Of a DNA stretch of 64,000 nucleotides, positions 42,659 to 53,699 are shown one piece after another. This DNA is from Pomphorhynchus laevis (Eukaryota > Acanthocephala > Palaeacanthocephala > Echinorhynchida > Pomphorhynchidae). Made by a program: the position numbers and the translations under genes. Position 1 is the first letter of the stretch; each line of letters starts with the position of its first letter. The DNA lies in assembly GCA_012934845.2 (NCBI GenBank), contig WNNJ02002905.1, forward strand, positions 1 through 64,000, given 5' to 3'. The notes under the pieces are model-generated. The model saw only the letters and a program-made list of their open reading frames with translations. It had not been told where the DNA came from and did not search any database.

Positions 42659-42777
42659 TAGACCTATCTTTGTAAAGAATTTCAACCTTATTAGTAAAAA
42701 CGATAAAATGTAGTGATATTTATGTTATGTTTTCAGATGTTCGCATAAAGCCTTTTGTTGTTGTTCGCCTCGGTTCA
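42659..42777 (+). repeat. 5' LTR, internally deleted
   Basis: The first 44 bases match 46015-46062 and the last 67 match 46464-46534. The middle (about 46063-46460) is missing. Confidence 0.8.
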
Positions 42778-42796
42778 ATTTATGCGAACATTGTGA

Positions 42797-45124
42797 ATGG
42801 ACAAGCTACTCAAACCAGCGATCCTAGATGCTTTAACCGATGGGATTGATTCGGCAATAGTTTGGCGTCATTGGCTACAAATATTCAATGTGTTTGTACG
42901 AGTTCTTGAAGATGTCACAAACCAACAAAAGCTTGACCTTCTGATCAACCACATCTCTCCAATCCTTTATGGTATCATCGAAGGAGTCGATGATTATGAT
43001 ATCGCGATCGATACGTCAAGTAGAAGTTTTATAAAGGACAGGGTAGATGTATATGCATGACATCAGCTGCATAATTTGAAGCAAGCCGAAAACCAGACAA
43101 TCGACCAGTTCATTCAAACGACAGAATCCGTTGCCCGTCAAATCAAGTTCAAAGATGTAACTTCACGAGAACATCGAGATTCTTTGTTGTTGGATACTTT
43201 TGTGGCTGGAATTATTTCCACATCGATCAGAGAACGTCTACTTGAAACCGTCGATCTTAACAAAGAGAGTGCTTATCGGATCGCTCGATCAATCGAGTTG
43301 GCACAGGCTGAAGCATCGGAATTCCGGTTATCTTCACGGGATATCACTCAATCTGAAAATATGGAATCTATGATTAACTATGCTAATCCACCGCAGTTGA
43401 CAAATTTACCCAGAGATGATTCGGAAACACAACAAGAATGTTCCGCAATCAAAAGTCAAGAGCGATGCTACTTTTGCGGTCGAAACCGCCACGTGCGGAG
43501 TAACTGTCCTGCTCGCAACGCTACATGTCATACGTGCAGCAAGAAAGGACACTTTTCTAACATGTGCCGTTCAAGAAATTCTGGTACGTCTGCGTCTTTA
43601 TATTCAATAAGCACAACAAACGCGTCATCATCAAACTTAATCCAGCCCACTATAAGTTTGAATAATATCTCAGTAAGCGGGATGATCGATTCTGGAAGTT
43701 CATTTAATATTGTCAGGTGTGATGTCGCTACAAAGTGCAAGCTTGTGAGAAAATCCACAAATTTAAAAGTTTCTCTCGCTGCATCTGAATTTTCCTGTGA
43801 GTTAAGACATTGTACATTCGCCGATGTTGTTTTAAACAATCGTTTCTATCGAAATGTAAAATTCTTCATTCTCCCCACCCTAGTAACAGATGTGATCCTC
43901 GGTGTACCCTTTCTTCGTCAACACTCGACGGTGACCATAGAATTCAACGGAGTAGAACGTCCTTTGGTCGTTGTTGCAGGTGTTGGGGAAATGAGAGTTG
44001 AAGCCCCGTTTCTATTTCAATTCCTAGACAAAGCGGTAAAACCTGTTGCAATTCCATCTCGTCGAAGAACTCCAGAAGATAACTGTTTTATCGCAGCCGA
44101 GGTAAAACGTCTATTAGATTCCAGTATCATCGAGAATAGCACGTCTCCGTGGCGTGCACAAGTTGTCCTGGTTAAAAATCCTGGTCGCGAAGTGCGAATG
44201 GTAATAGATTACAGTTTGACGGTGAATCGATTCACTCATCTTGACGGCTTCCCTCTTCCCAGGATTGACGAATTTATTGATAAGCTATCTTCATTCAAAA
44301 GTTTCAGTCGATTAGACCTAAAGAATGCATATCATCAGGTTCCCATTCAGGAGAATGAGAGGCATTACACTGCATTTGAAGCTAATGGTCGTTTGTACCA
44401 ATTTAAACGCCTACCGTTCGGATCGACAAATTCAGTGGCGGCTTTCCAACGTATCATCGCTAAGTTAATCGAGGAAGAGGATCTTGAATCTACGTACGCT
44501 TATTTGGATGATGTTATTATCGGCGGTGAAACAAAGGAACTTCACCAAAGGAATCTTGATCGCTTCTTAGAAGTTGCTAAGAAATATAATATCACTTTAA
44601 ATACGTCAAAATGTATTTTCGGAGTCTCTAAGGTATGTTTTCTTGGCTACCAGATAGATAACGGTTGCATTTCACCTGACCCTGATCGTGTCAAACCCTT
44701 ATTGGAAATGCCTGAGCCAAAATCATTAGTCGAACTTAAACGTATTATAGGAATGTTCGTACACTATTCTCGATGGATAAAGAATTTTTCAAATGTCGTT
44801 CGACCTTTAGCACAAACTGTATCTTTTCCGCTGTCTCTTCATGCAAAAGAATCATTTGCAAGTCTGAAACACAGCCTTGCATCAACTACATTGTCTAAAG
44901 TAGATTTCTCAGTCCCATTCGTGGTCGAGACAGACGCATCTGCCTTTGCGATCGGTGCTACTTTGTCTCAAAATTTTAAACCAGTCGCATTCTTCTCACG
45001 TACTCTGGATAAGAACGCAATGAAATATGCAGCTGTTGAGAAAGAGGCACTAGCCATAGTAGAATCTATAAGATACTGGCGTCACTATTTATCCTGTAGA
45101 CATTTCACCGTTCTGACGGATTAA
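42797..45124 (+). pseudogene. Gypsy gag, protease, RT and RNase H
   Basis: Starts MDKLLKPAILDAL. One in-frame TGA at about 43058 separates the first 87 codons from the rest. Two zinc knuckles, CYFCGRNRHVRSNC and CHTCSKKGHFSNMC, end gag (about 43465-43570). Protease active site DSGSS is near 43688. RT shows YLDDVIIG (catalytic YLDD) near 44503, and RNase H shows ETDASAFAIG near 44929. An in-frame TAA at 45122 interrupts RNase H. Both stops look like single substitutions. Frame otherwise clean. Confidence 0.88.
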
Positions 45125-45130
45125 CAATCC

Positions 45131-46471
45131 GTGGCGTTTTTGTTCTCAAATAAACATTACAGTAAGATCAAAAATGACAAAATCAATCGTTGGAGAATAG
45201 AATTGTCCGAATATCAGTTCGACGTGTCATATCGATGCGGCAAAGAAAATCAGGTAGCTGACGCTATGTCTCGAATTGCTTTAGGATCAGTCACGAGTGA
45301 TTTAAAAGAACTCGAACGGATGCATGATCATTTGTGTCACCCTGGGGTAACAAGGATGTGGCACTATGTACGTCATCGAAATTTTCCTTATTCTATTGAA
45401 GATGTTAGAAAAGTCATCAAAGGTTGTCCTAGCTGCAACGAATTGAAACCTCACTTTTATAAACCCCCTCGAAGTACCTTGATTAAAGCCAGTAAACCAT
45501 GGGAGCGTTTGTCCTTAGATTTTAAAGGTCCGCTGCCCAGCTCGAGTAAGAAAAGATATATTTTATCTATAGTAGATGAATATAGCCGATTTCCCTTTGG
45601 GTTTCCCTGTGCTGACACAAGTTCTCGATCAGTAATTCAGTGTCTTGAGTCGTTGTTCGCATTATTTGGCACGCCTGAGAATATCCATACCGATCGGGGT
45701 ACTTCTTTCACGTCAGTAGAGTTCCGTAAATATTTATTGACATTGGGAATCACGCTATCATATTCCACTCCCTACCATCCTACCTCAAATGGCCAGATTG
45801 AGCGCTATAACGGGTTGATATGGAACGCGATACGGTTGTATCATCATAATAATAAGATTCCAATCGAACGGTGGGAAACAACACTTCCAAAGGCACTTCA
45901 TTCGATCAGATCTCTTTTATGCACTTCGACTAATGAAACGCCTCATGAACGTATATTCAAATTAAATCGTAGATCAGCTAAGGGAGTCAGCTTACCTGAG
46001 TCGTTAATCAATCCTGGACCTATCTTTGTAAAGAATTTCAACCGTATTAGTAAAAACGATCCACTTGTAGATCGCGCAGAGCTTATTCATGCCAACGAGA
46101 ACTACGCTCTAGTTCGATACCCTAATGGAAAAGAGACTCACATTTCAACTCAATATCTAGCTCCCAAACTCTGTAATCAAAATGTATTCGAAGAATCCAA
46201 CATATCTCAAAATTGTCAGATGGACGATTTACCCCCTGCAATGTTTACTCCGGATATCCACAATTTACAAACAGAGGTGGATTCAAATAACAGTGCTACA
46301 AGCTCAGCGTCGCATATACCTAATGAGAATTATGATCTGAATAAAGTTCACGATTGTCAAGAGCAACAAGTATATCTACAGCAGATCCCGTCAATGGAAT
46401 TTCGACGATCGACACGTATGCGTCGATCACCGAACTATTTGTCTGATTATATCGTTGGGAGAATGTACTGA
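45131..46471 (+). pseudogene. Gypsy end of RNase H and integrase
   Basis: Continues in the same frame after the stop: GKENQVADAMSRI ends RNase H. Integrase has the zinc-binding H...H and CPSC residues (about 45330-45435), and the catalytic triad in SLDFKG, HTDRGTS and GQIERYN (D, D, E). The C-terminal 150 codons run into the 3' LTR and end at TGA 46469, so the LTR is partly coding. Confidence 0.88.
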
Positions 46472-46534
46472 TATTTATATGTTATGTTTTCAGATGTTCG
46501 CATAAAGCCTTTTGTTGTTGTTCGCCTCGGTTCA
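46015..46534 (+). repeat. 3' LTR (520 bp), overlapping the integrase frame
   Basis: Begins TGGACC and ends GGTTCA, with TG...CA termini. Its boundaries come from matching both ends to the shortened 5' LTR. Confidence 0.75.
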
Positions 46535-47117
46535 ATGACGAATAATAATGGACCCAACACCGATCCCTGAGGAACACACATTGATAAATTTGACGGTCTA
46601 GATAGACAATTTCCAACTCGAACTATGAAAGAACGATCAGATAGGAAAGCGTGAATCCATCGAATAATAGGAATTTCAATTCCGTAATCTGCAAGAGCCT
46701 CAATCAACATATTGTGGGGAACCCTATCAAAGGCCCGACTCAAGTCGAAATACACGACATTAACTGCATTACCCTGCGCAACTGCATCAACCCATGCTTC
46801 GCGTGCACATAAAAGATTAGACATGCAAGAACGTCCAGGACGAAAACCATGTTGCGAATTATCTAACAAATTCGATGATTCAAGATAGGATAGTAATCGC
46901 CAATACAATATGCGCTCTAACATCTTACATACGACACTTGTAAGGCTTATTGCTCTATAATTTTCAGGATTGTGACGATCTCCTTTTTTGTGGACTGGCA
47001 CTACAGTGGCGATTTTCCAATCTAATGGTAGAATTGACTTAGCTAGTGATAGTTGAAACAAATAAGCTAACGGTGAAGCAATAAATGTTGATAATATCTT
47101 TAGTATCTGGGGATGTA
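46535..47117 (-). mobile_element. LINE G, upstream half (split by the gypsy element)
   Basis: - strand frame: PLDWKIATVVPVHKKGDR, YRAISLTSVVCKMLER, YFDLSRAFDRVPHN (motif A) and CVPQGSVLGPLLFVI (motif B), broken at the gypsy insertion. 5'-truncated at about 47117, where ATGGGGATG-type foldback (TGGGGATG/CATCCCCA, 47107-47128) occurs. Confidence 0.9.
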
Positions 47118-47144
47118 ATCCATCCCCATATAAATATATAAATA

Positions 47145-47890
47145 TATAGATCTGATATAAATATATCAGATCAGATAAAAATATGACCGAGAATAATCTT
47201 ATTTTGATATTTTTAATTTGTTAAAAAATAAAAATAAAAATGTGTAGTGCATATTACGACCTGAAACGTTAAATACCTCATCAATAGACAATTATTTGTA
47301 ATATATAAAAAGTATATCAAGTAAAAGTTATTAAAAAAATTTATGATGAAAATTATTTTTTGAAGTAAACACTTTTTTCTCAAATTTTTCAATTGACCTA
47401 AAGATTTTTTTAAATTATTTGAATCAGCGAAGTCGGATATACCCACTATCAAAATGTTATATCAATTTAACTCCCAGGTAAAGAGAAATAAATTGTTCAT
47501 ATAGGGATCACCTGTTCACTTTTCGTTTTCACCAAAGAAATAACAAAACTATATTATTTTGATAAAATGTTTTAACTTAAAGTCTTCAATGTCGTCTAGA
47601 GGTTTTCAAAAAATACGATAAAAATTATTTTCTGAGATGTCTATATTTTTTATCGAATTTTTCTATTATGGACACATTGATTTTTTATATTATTTCAATA
47701 ATCCAAATCAAATATACCAACTATTAAAATTTTAACTCAAATAAACTGTCAAGTAAAGAGAAATGTAATGTTTTACTTGAGAAGATATGTTCAATTAAGG
47801 TTTTCACCATAGTCATTAAAAAATCATTTCGATGAAATGTTTTAACTTAAAATAAGTCTTTAATGTCGTTCAAGAGTTTTTTCTTCCTTC
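47145..47890. repeat. Unclassified repeat region with a tandem dimer
   Basis: 47149-47172 is a short palindrome (GATCTGATAT/ATATCAGATC). 47190-47330 matches the flanks of LINE B2. 47335-47610 and 47615-47885 are two diverged direct copies sharing AAGTAAAGAGAAAT, ATGTTTTAACTTAAA and AATGTCGT. No ORF. Confidence 0.6.
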
Positions 47891-48955
47891 TAGCTATCGC
47901 CACATTTCACTCAACTCCATTCTTTCCAAGCTCATGGAGCGTCTTATCTTAATACAGATCAACGTTTATCCCCCTTCATCTAATCTACCCGCCTTTCCAA
48001 TCCGCTTTCTGCTCTAATCACTCCACAGAAATCGCATGCATGAAAGTTTAAAACGACCTACCCATTTATCGTGACAAGACTCCATATAGTGTTATCATCT
48101 CCCCCGACCTCTTATCCGCCTTCGACATCGTCGTCCACTCTATCCTCCTTTCTCGCCTTCGTTATGATTACCGCTTTTCTTTATCCTCCGTAGCATGGTT
48201 TGCCTAATATCTATGCGACCGTTCCTTTCGCGTCTGTTCTAATTCATCATCCTCTCCTCCAATCCCTATTTTCTGCAGGGTCCCACAAGGTTCAGTCATA
48301 GGACCCCTGTTTTTCTCTCTTCTACTAGGCGATCTCTCTCGGCTTATCAAACCTTAATCCTTTAACGTCATGCAATACGCCAATGACATCCTCATCTTTG
48401 CTCATGCACCCGTATATCGCATACACGATATCGGCATTTCTGCCTCGAACTGTCTTTCTTCTATCTACAAACGTATCTCCCATCTTCGTATGGTTCTAAA
48501 CCTAGATCAGTCTAAAATAATGAGGATCCTCCCCCGTCAACCTAATATATCTCGTCCCCTGTATCTTTTGCATAATCAATCATCAACGTACTCCACAATC
48601 TCACTTTCTTAGAATTCCATTCCGATGATCACATTTCCTTTAAACTCTTCGACCGCGACAAAGTCCGCTCATCTTACTTAATTCTCCGTAACACCCGCCC
48701 CCTTATCGACTTCTGTTCCTGTATCGCCCCCTTATCGACTTCTGTTCCTGTATGTCTCTTATTTCATCGTTTCTTTTCCCTAAAATCGATTACTGCCTCA
48801 GCCTTTTCGCCAATTCTAAATAATCCATCATCCTACCCCTACAACGCATCATCAACTCCGACGTTCGAGTGCTCATATGTCTTCGTCGATTCGACCACAC
48901 ATCCACATATCTTGCTCAACACTCCTGGGCAACATTTCCGAAAGGCGGACACAAC
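47891..48955 (+). pseudogene. LINE A2 RT fragment lacking both ends
   Basis: Pieces include LEHLIL-like RT fingers, DLLSAFDIVVHSILL (motif A), GSVIGPLFFSLLLGD (motif B region), MQYANDILIFAHAP (YADD changed to YAND) and thumb sequence. A 29-base piece around CCCCCTTATCGACTTCTG is tandemly duplicated at 48698-48755. It stops before the A2 3' end at about 48950, so the 3' side was deleted or recombined. Confidence 0.75.
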
Positions 48956-49452
48956 TAGGCAAAAAATTATAAAAAACGAAAGACCTTTATTAGACATTTA
49001 AAAAACATCTTTCATTTTTTGCAGCATAGTGTAGGTAAAGTTTGAAAATAAATTAATTAAAAAAAATTAAAATTTGAATATTTTTCAAGTAAGTGTTCGG
49101 AGTAGTTAAAAATTATCACACAATGATTGCACATTATGTATCTACACCACATATAAGTTTTAGCTCGATACGACGTATATTACGCTTCAGAGAAAATGTT
49201 CAATTTTTTGAACTTAAAAATATTTTTTCCTAAAAAATCGATCTGATAACCCATGCTTTTTTTCATCTCACAATATCGACCATCTATCAATTAACATTTA
49301 CACACAAACTTATGAATTGATATATTCAGTATGTTGAAAAATTTTTAATTTTAATTTTTTAAATATAAAAATAATACATGAAAAAATAATACAAGAAAAA
49401 AAAATAATAAAATCACGATAATAAAAATAATAAAATCAAAATCATAAAAAAT
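48956..49452. other. Unassigned AT-rich sequence
   Basis: Ends in AATAATAAAATCA-type low complexity at the 5' junction of LINE G. No feature recognised. Confidence 0.5.
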
Positions 49453-50208
49453 CAGTTGCGCAGGGTAATGCAGTTGATGTCGTGTATTTCGACTTAAGTC
49501 GGGCCTTTGATAGGGTTCCCCACAATATGTTGATTGAGGCTCTTGCAGATTACGGAATTGAAATTCCTATTATTCGATGGATTCACGCTTTCCTATCTAA
49601 TCGTTCTTTCAGAGTTCGAGTTGGAAATTGTCTATCTAGACCGTCAAATTTATCAATGGGTGTTCCTCAGGGATCGGTGTTGGGTCCATTATTATTCGTC
49701 ATATTTCTGAATAGTTTGCTACGCTCTCTAAAATGTAAAAAATTAGAATTCGCGGATGATCTTAAAATATGGAATGTCATTACATGCTATGCCGATATGC
49801 AACACTTACAAGATGACATAAATATGGTTAATAGGTGGAGCGAACTGACCGGAATCATGATTAACATTACTAAATGTGTCCACCTCAGATTTGGTCGTAG
49901 TGATTTACCAAATGATTATTCTGTTTGCGGTAAGATTATTCCCACAAATTCGTATACAAAAGATCTTGGGATAATTGTTCAGAATTCGTTTAAAACCGAC
50001 CTCGATACTGAAAATATATGCAACACGTCGAGAAAAATTATTTACATGATCAAAAATACCTTTAGTTCGCTTCCACCGTCTCAATGCTCACTATTATATA
50101 AGGCGTTGATCAGACCAACTATTGATTATGCTTCGCCGGCGACTTTTCCTTCTACGCGTGGTGAAATATCCCAATTAGAAAAAATTCTTCGCCGATTTTC
50201 CAAGCTAT
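49453..50208 (+). mobile_element. LINE G second copy, upstream part
   Basis: The frame 49482-50210 carries YFDLSRAFDRVPHN (motif A), MGVPQGSVLGPLLF (motif B) and FADDLKIWNV (motif C), then EKILRRFSKL. Nearly identical to the - strand copy at 41691-47117. It is interrupted after CCAAGCTAT by LINE F and A3, and resumes at 53069. Confidence 0.92.
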
Positions 50209-52900
50209 AATAATAATAATGGAGAGAAAATTTATTGCCATCGCGCCTCTCGGCTTCGACAAAATATAAAAGAAAGAAAATATAGTTACAATAAATCAAA
50301 AACATTCAATTTAAACGGATGCTGATGTTAGACGTTGTACCATTACATTGCATCTTCTCTTCGTCATATACTATGCCCCTAATGCTTCTGCACTTTTCCT
50401 CTTAAAAGGCCTCAGATAGATCGTGCACTTTACTTCATACGATCAATATCTTGCAAACTCAAATGCTGCAAATATGGACATTCGAAAATATGAAGCAAGG
50501 ACCAGCAAGCGCACAAACAAAATTTGCACGAACAGCACGACGATCGCGAATGTAAAGGAATGTGTATACGACAAATCTTATCGTGGTACCCATGAGTAGA
50601 GAAACGCCAAACCAATGGCCGCTTACAATTGTGTGAATTTTTCCAATGTTGTTGACAGACAACTGGCGTTAAAAAGTGTTCCGGATCAATCCCCGATATT
50701 TTCTTGTTAAATATTTCTAGATTTGCAGTATAATTAACAGTTTCGACCATATTAAGAAGACTGCGCAGATATACGGATAAAGGTGGGACGGCTGCCAAGG
50801 TATAAACTAGTGTAGATGATGTCTTTGGTGAAACTCCCACTATGCGCTTTAAGAATCTTGCCTGACATCTGTCGAGCTGCATGAAATTACCGGAAGTCAA
50901 ATCATTCCACACAACGGAAAGACCATAACTAATCATGGGCAACAACATGACTCTGAAATACCTCATTGCACCCTCGAAAGAGAGACTCCCCAGATTATGG
51001 ATCAAACTCGTTGCCGTAATTATTTTTGTCGCCTTGCGTTCCAAGTGGTCAGCAAAACTCCAACGCGAAGTGAGGGACATTCCTAGATAAGTATACGAAC
51101 GCGAAAATTCCAGCGGCTCGCCATGAAATGTGAGCTGATCATGCTTGCATCGTGGACCACCCTTACGAAACTTGACGACTTTGGTTTTTTCGATGTTAAC
51201 CTTCATTTTGTTAGATATACAATAATGATATAACGCATCTAAGGCTCTTTGAGAAGAGGATATAGTATCCGACACTATAGCAAGATCATCTGCATACATC
51301 ACTGACCATACCCTATTCGAATTTCGACATAGGCAGTTTGGGAGGTCCATAACGAAGAAGGCAAAAAGTAGGGGGCTAAGAGGATCTCCTTGCAATACAC
51401 CACGGTTTACGCAGAAGGATTGTGAGAACAGAATCCCGTCAAATATTCTAAGTGTACTTGGTTGAAGGATGCTGCTTATAAGCTGAAGAAAGCGGCCATA
51501 TACTTTAGCGCCATGTTCAACCTTTCTCAATAATAAGTTTCGATCTATGGAATCAAAAGCCTTCTCAAAGTCCACAAAGATCGTGTAGAGTGATTTATGC
51601 GCTTCAAACTTTTCTATTACACGTGCTCGTAAAACTCTCAGAGCATCACTCGTACTTCTACCTTGTCGAAATCCATATTGCTCAAATGGAAGTAAATGTT
51701 GCCGATATCTAATTAGTCGTATACAAACGATCTGCGTCAAGAGTTTATATGAATGATTCAGGAGCGATATACCACGATAGGAATCAGGAAGATCTCTATT
51801 ACCCTTACCTTTATAAAGAACCTTCACCATTCCCTCTCTCCATTTCTGAGGTAGCGGATCTCCACATAGAAACGAGTTAAACATATGTAACCAATAATTG
51901 CTAAGAAGTGAGAGAGATGATTTTAGATGTTCTACACATACGTCATCGGGACCAGCGGCTTTTTTGTTTGCCATGCGTAACAGTGCTGATTCAACTTCTT
52001 CGCTAGTAATCAAAGAGTTAATTGGATCTGAGTCTACCAACGTAATCGGGATATTTCTAGTCGAACTTTGAATGTTATTTAGGACGACGATGGTATCATC
52101 ATGTAATACTTTTTTAAAATGAACGAGCCATTGATCTAAAGGAATTCTAGATCCGTCATCTTTTCGTTTTGGTTTTATTTTCCATGGGTACAGTTCCGCA
52201 CTATCTAAACGATCAGCTTCCATAGCAATTAATGTTGCCCTTTTATACTCACGCATGTGTGTGTTATACAAGCGTCTCGATTGAGTATAACTATCCGATA
52301 CGTGCAATTCATAACGACGTCTTCTGCTTTCAGATATAAGACGAGATTGAAGTCTACGAAGCCAAGTCGGGATATGCATAATTTTCTTAAGATGAGGCAT
52401 TATGTTTCGTACTTTCTTATGTGAACATGCGCTTAGAATCGCCTTCGAGATACAACTAAGACTATCATCATATTTCCGTCCTTTGAGAAATTGAAAAGCC
52501 ACTTCAATCTGAGAAACATTCAGCTTTTGAATCTGTAATACCCTACTGTGCTTAGAAGTTTTCGGTTGTTCTGGATGTTTATATGAATTTAAGAAACGGA
52601 GCTTTACGGGTTTATGCTTACGTGTAAGAGTCCATGAGTAAGATAATTCTAATTTCATGCGTATAACTGAGACATTGGTGAAAACTATATCAATACAAGA
52701 TTTTCCGTTTGGAGCCTCGTATGACCATTTTTCTGATGGTACGTGCAGTTTAATGTTCATTGACTCAAAAAATACACACAGTAGACGAAGTTTCTCGGGG
52801 ATAGGCAGTTCAAAACGTGCATTAAAATCACCTGCAATTACAACAGTTTTAGAACAAACTGACTCGCTTAAAAAAGAAGACAATTCGTCAATAATGTCTA
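50209..52900 (-). mobile_element. LINE F with an intact 817-aa frame, nested in LINE G
   Basis: The single frame 52883-50430 holds the end of an APE endonuclease (VVIAGDFNARF, SCIDIVFTN), NKKAAGPDDVCVEHLK, YRGISLLNHSYKLL (RT), FVDFEKAFDSID (motif A), RGVLQGDPLSPLLF (motif B), VMYADDLAIV (motif C) and a C-terminal CCSCKFC...H...C zinc motif. This pattern suggests the I/R1/Ingi group (tentative). The endonuclease start and ORF1 are lost by 5' truncation at about 52890. The 3' end has GTCGAAGCCGAGAGGC and an (ATT)n tail at 50209-50220. No frame damage, so a young insertion. Confidence 0.93.
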
Positions 52901-53068
52901 TAATAATAATAATAATACAAATTTATTTAATGTGGCAAATGCGTACAAGCTGTACGCTTACAAGTCCACAAACAAAAATGAGAAAGTCAAGCAGTTAAAT
53001 TGTTCAGATGGGATCGGATTTGTCGTTTGAAGCACTGCAGGGAAGTTGATTGGCGTATCAACGTTATT
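52901..53068 (-). mobile_element. LINE A3 3' end fragment with a 5' foldback
   Basis: (AAT)n tail, stem-loop GCGTACAAGCTGTACGC and CTTACAAGTCCACAAAC. It ends in GTTGATTGGCGTATCAAC, where GTTGAT is mirrored by ATCAAC, followed by a second TTGGCGTATC. Confidence 0.85.
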
Positions 53069-53545
53069 GGCGTATCTATGTTCTGGTCTTCGGAACATCG
53101 CCTACTGTGATAGACTAAGCCAACTAAATATTACTTCAGTTTACAAGAGATATGTGTACAATGATTTATTACAGTTATGGCGAATGATCCATGTCTTTCC
53201 TGGTTATCCATCGGAATCCGTTATTCTAAATGATCGCCCGAGCCACAGAGGACACTCTTTATCAGTTGTTGTGCAATCAGACGGGAAATGTCATAGATAC
53301 TTGCGATTATCTCACAGAGCGGTAAACCTATGGAACCGATTGCCGAATTCGATCGTGTCTATGGCACAGTACAAATCTTTCCAGAATGCGCTGAGCATGT
53401 GGATAAAAAGAGAAGATTCTTTGCAGGAAATATATAACTATATGTGACAATTTATTATTGCTGAACTACTTTTTTTCTTTTTATTCTTTCTTTTTTTGCT
53501 TTTCTTAATATTGTGATCAGACAAAATGACTCTTTATGTGTCAAA
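53069..53545 (+). mobile_element. LINE G second copy, 3' part
   Basis: Resumes at TATGTTCTGG: CSGLRNIAYCDRLSQLN, SHRGHSLSVVVQ, LWNRLPNS and EIYNYM. The 3' UTR matches 41691-41780 and ends at TGTGTCAAAG without the tail. Confidence 0.9.
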
Positions 53546-53699
53546 GTTAACAATTTTAAAAATTTTAAACGCAAGTTTTATTTCTTCAATAATGAGAAAA
53601 CTGAAATTATAATGCGTTTGAACGATTTTCAGATGGTTTGGAATATTCACGCATTGATCAGCGGACAGCTACGTGATGACAACGCATGTGTTGAATAAT
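53546..53699 (+). other. Unassigned, possibly coding remnant
   Basis: A frame with MRLNDFQMVWNIHALIS and GQLRDDNACVE runs up to the A element tail. Source unknown. Confidence 0.25.

Larger units (their letters stand above)
42659..46534 (+). mobile_element. Ty3/gypsy LTR retrotransposon inserted in LINE G
   Basis: The 3' LTR is 46015-46534 (TGGACC to GGTTCA, 520 bp). The 5' LTR (42659-42777) is a copy lacking about 400 internal bases. Between them lie gag, protease, RT, RNase H and integrase in one frame, with two stop codons. At the junctions the interrupted LINE shares only AT on both sides, so the target duplication is short or eroded. Order PR-RT-RH-IN marks Metaviridae. No envelope-like frame is seen. 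The element can no longer make its full polyprotein. Confidence 0.92.

Noticed and set aside
42713-42777. A 65-bp LTR starting TGATATTT as the complete LTR
   Set aside because: The match between the two ends extends further out (44 bases at 42659 and 46015), so the longer LTR with a deleted 5' copy fits better, though the short version is not fully excluded.
43528-43839. - strand frame of 103 codons opposite gag
   Set aside because: A shadow of the gypsy polyprotein, with no recognisable domain.
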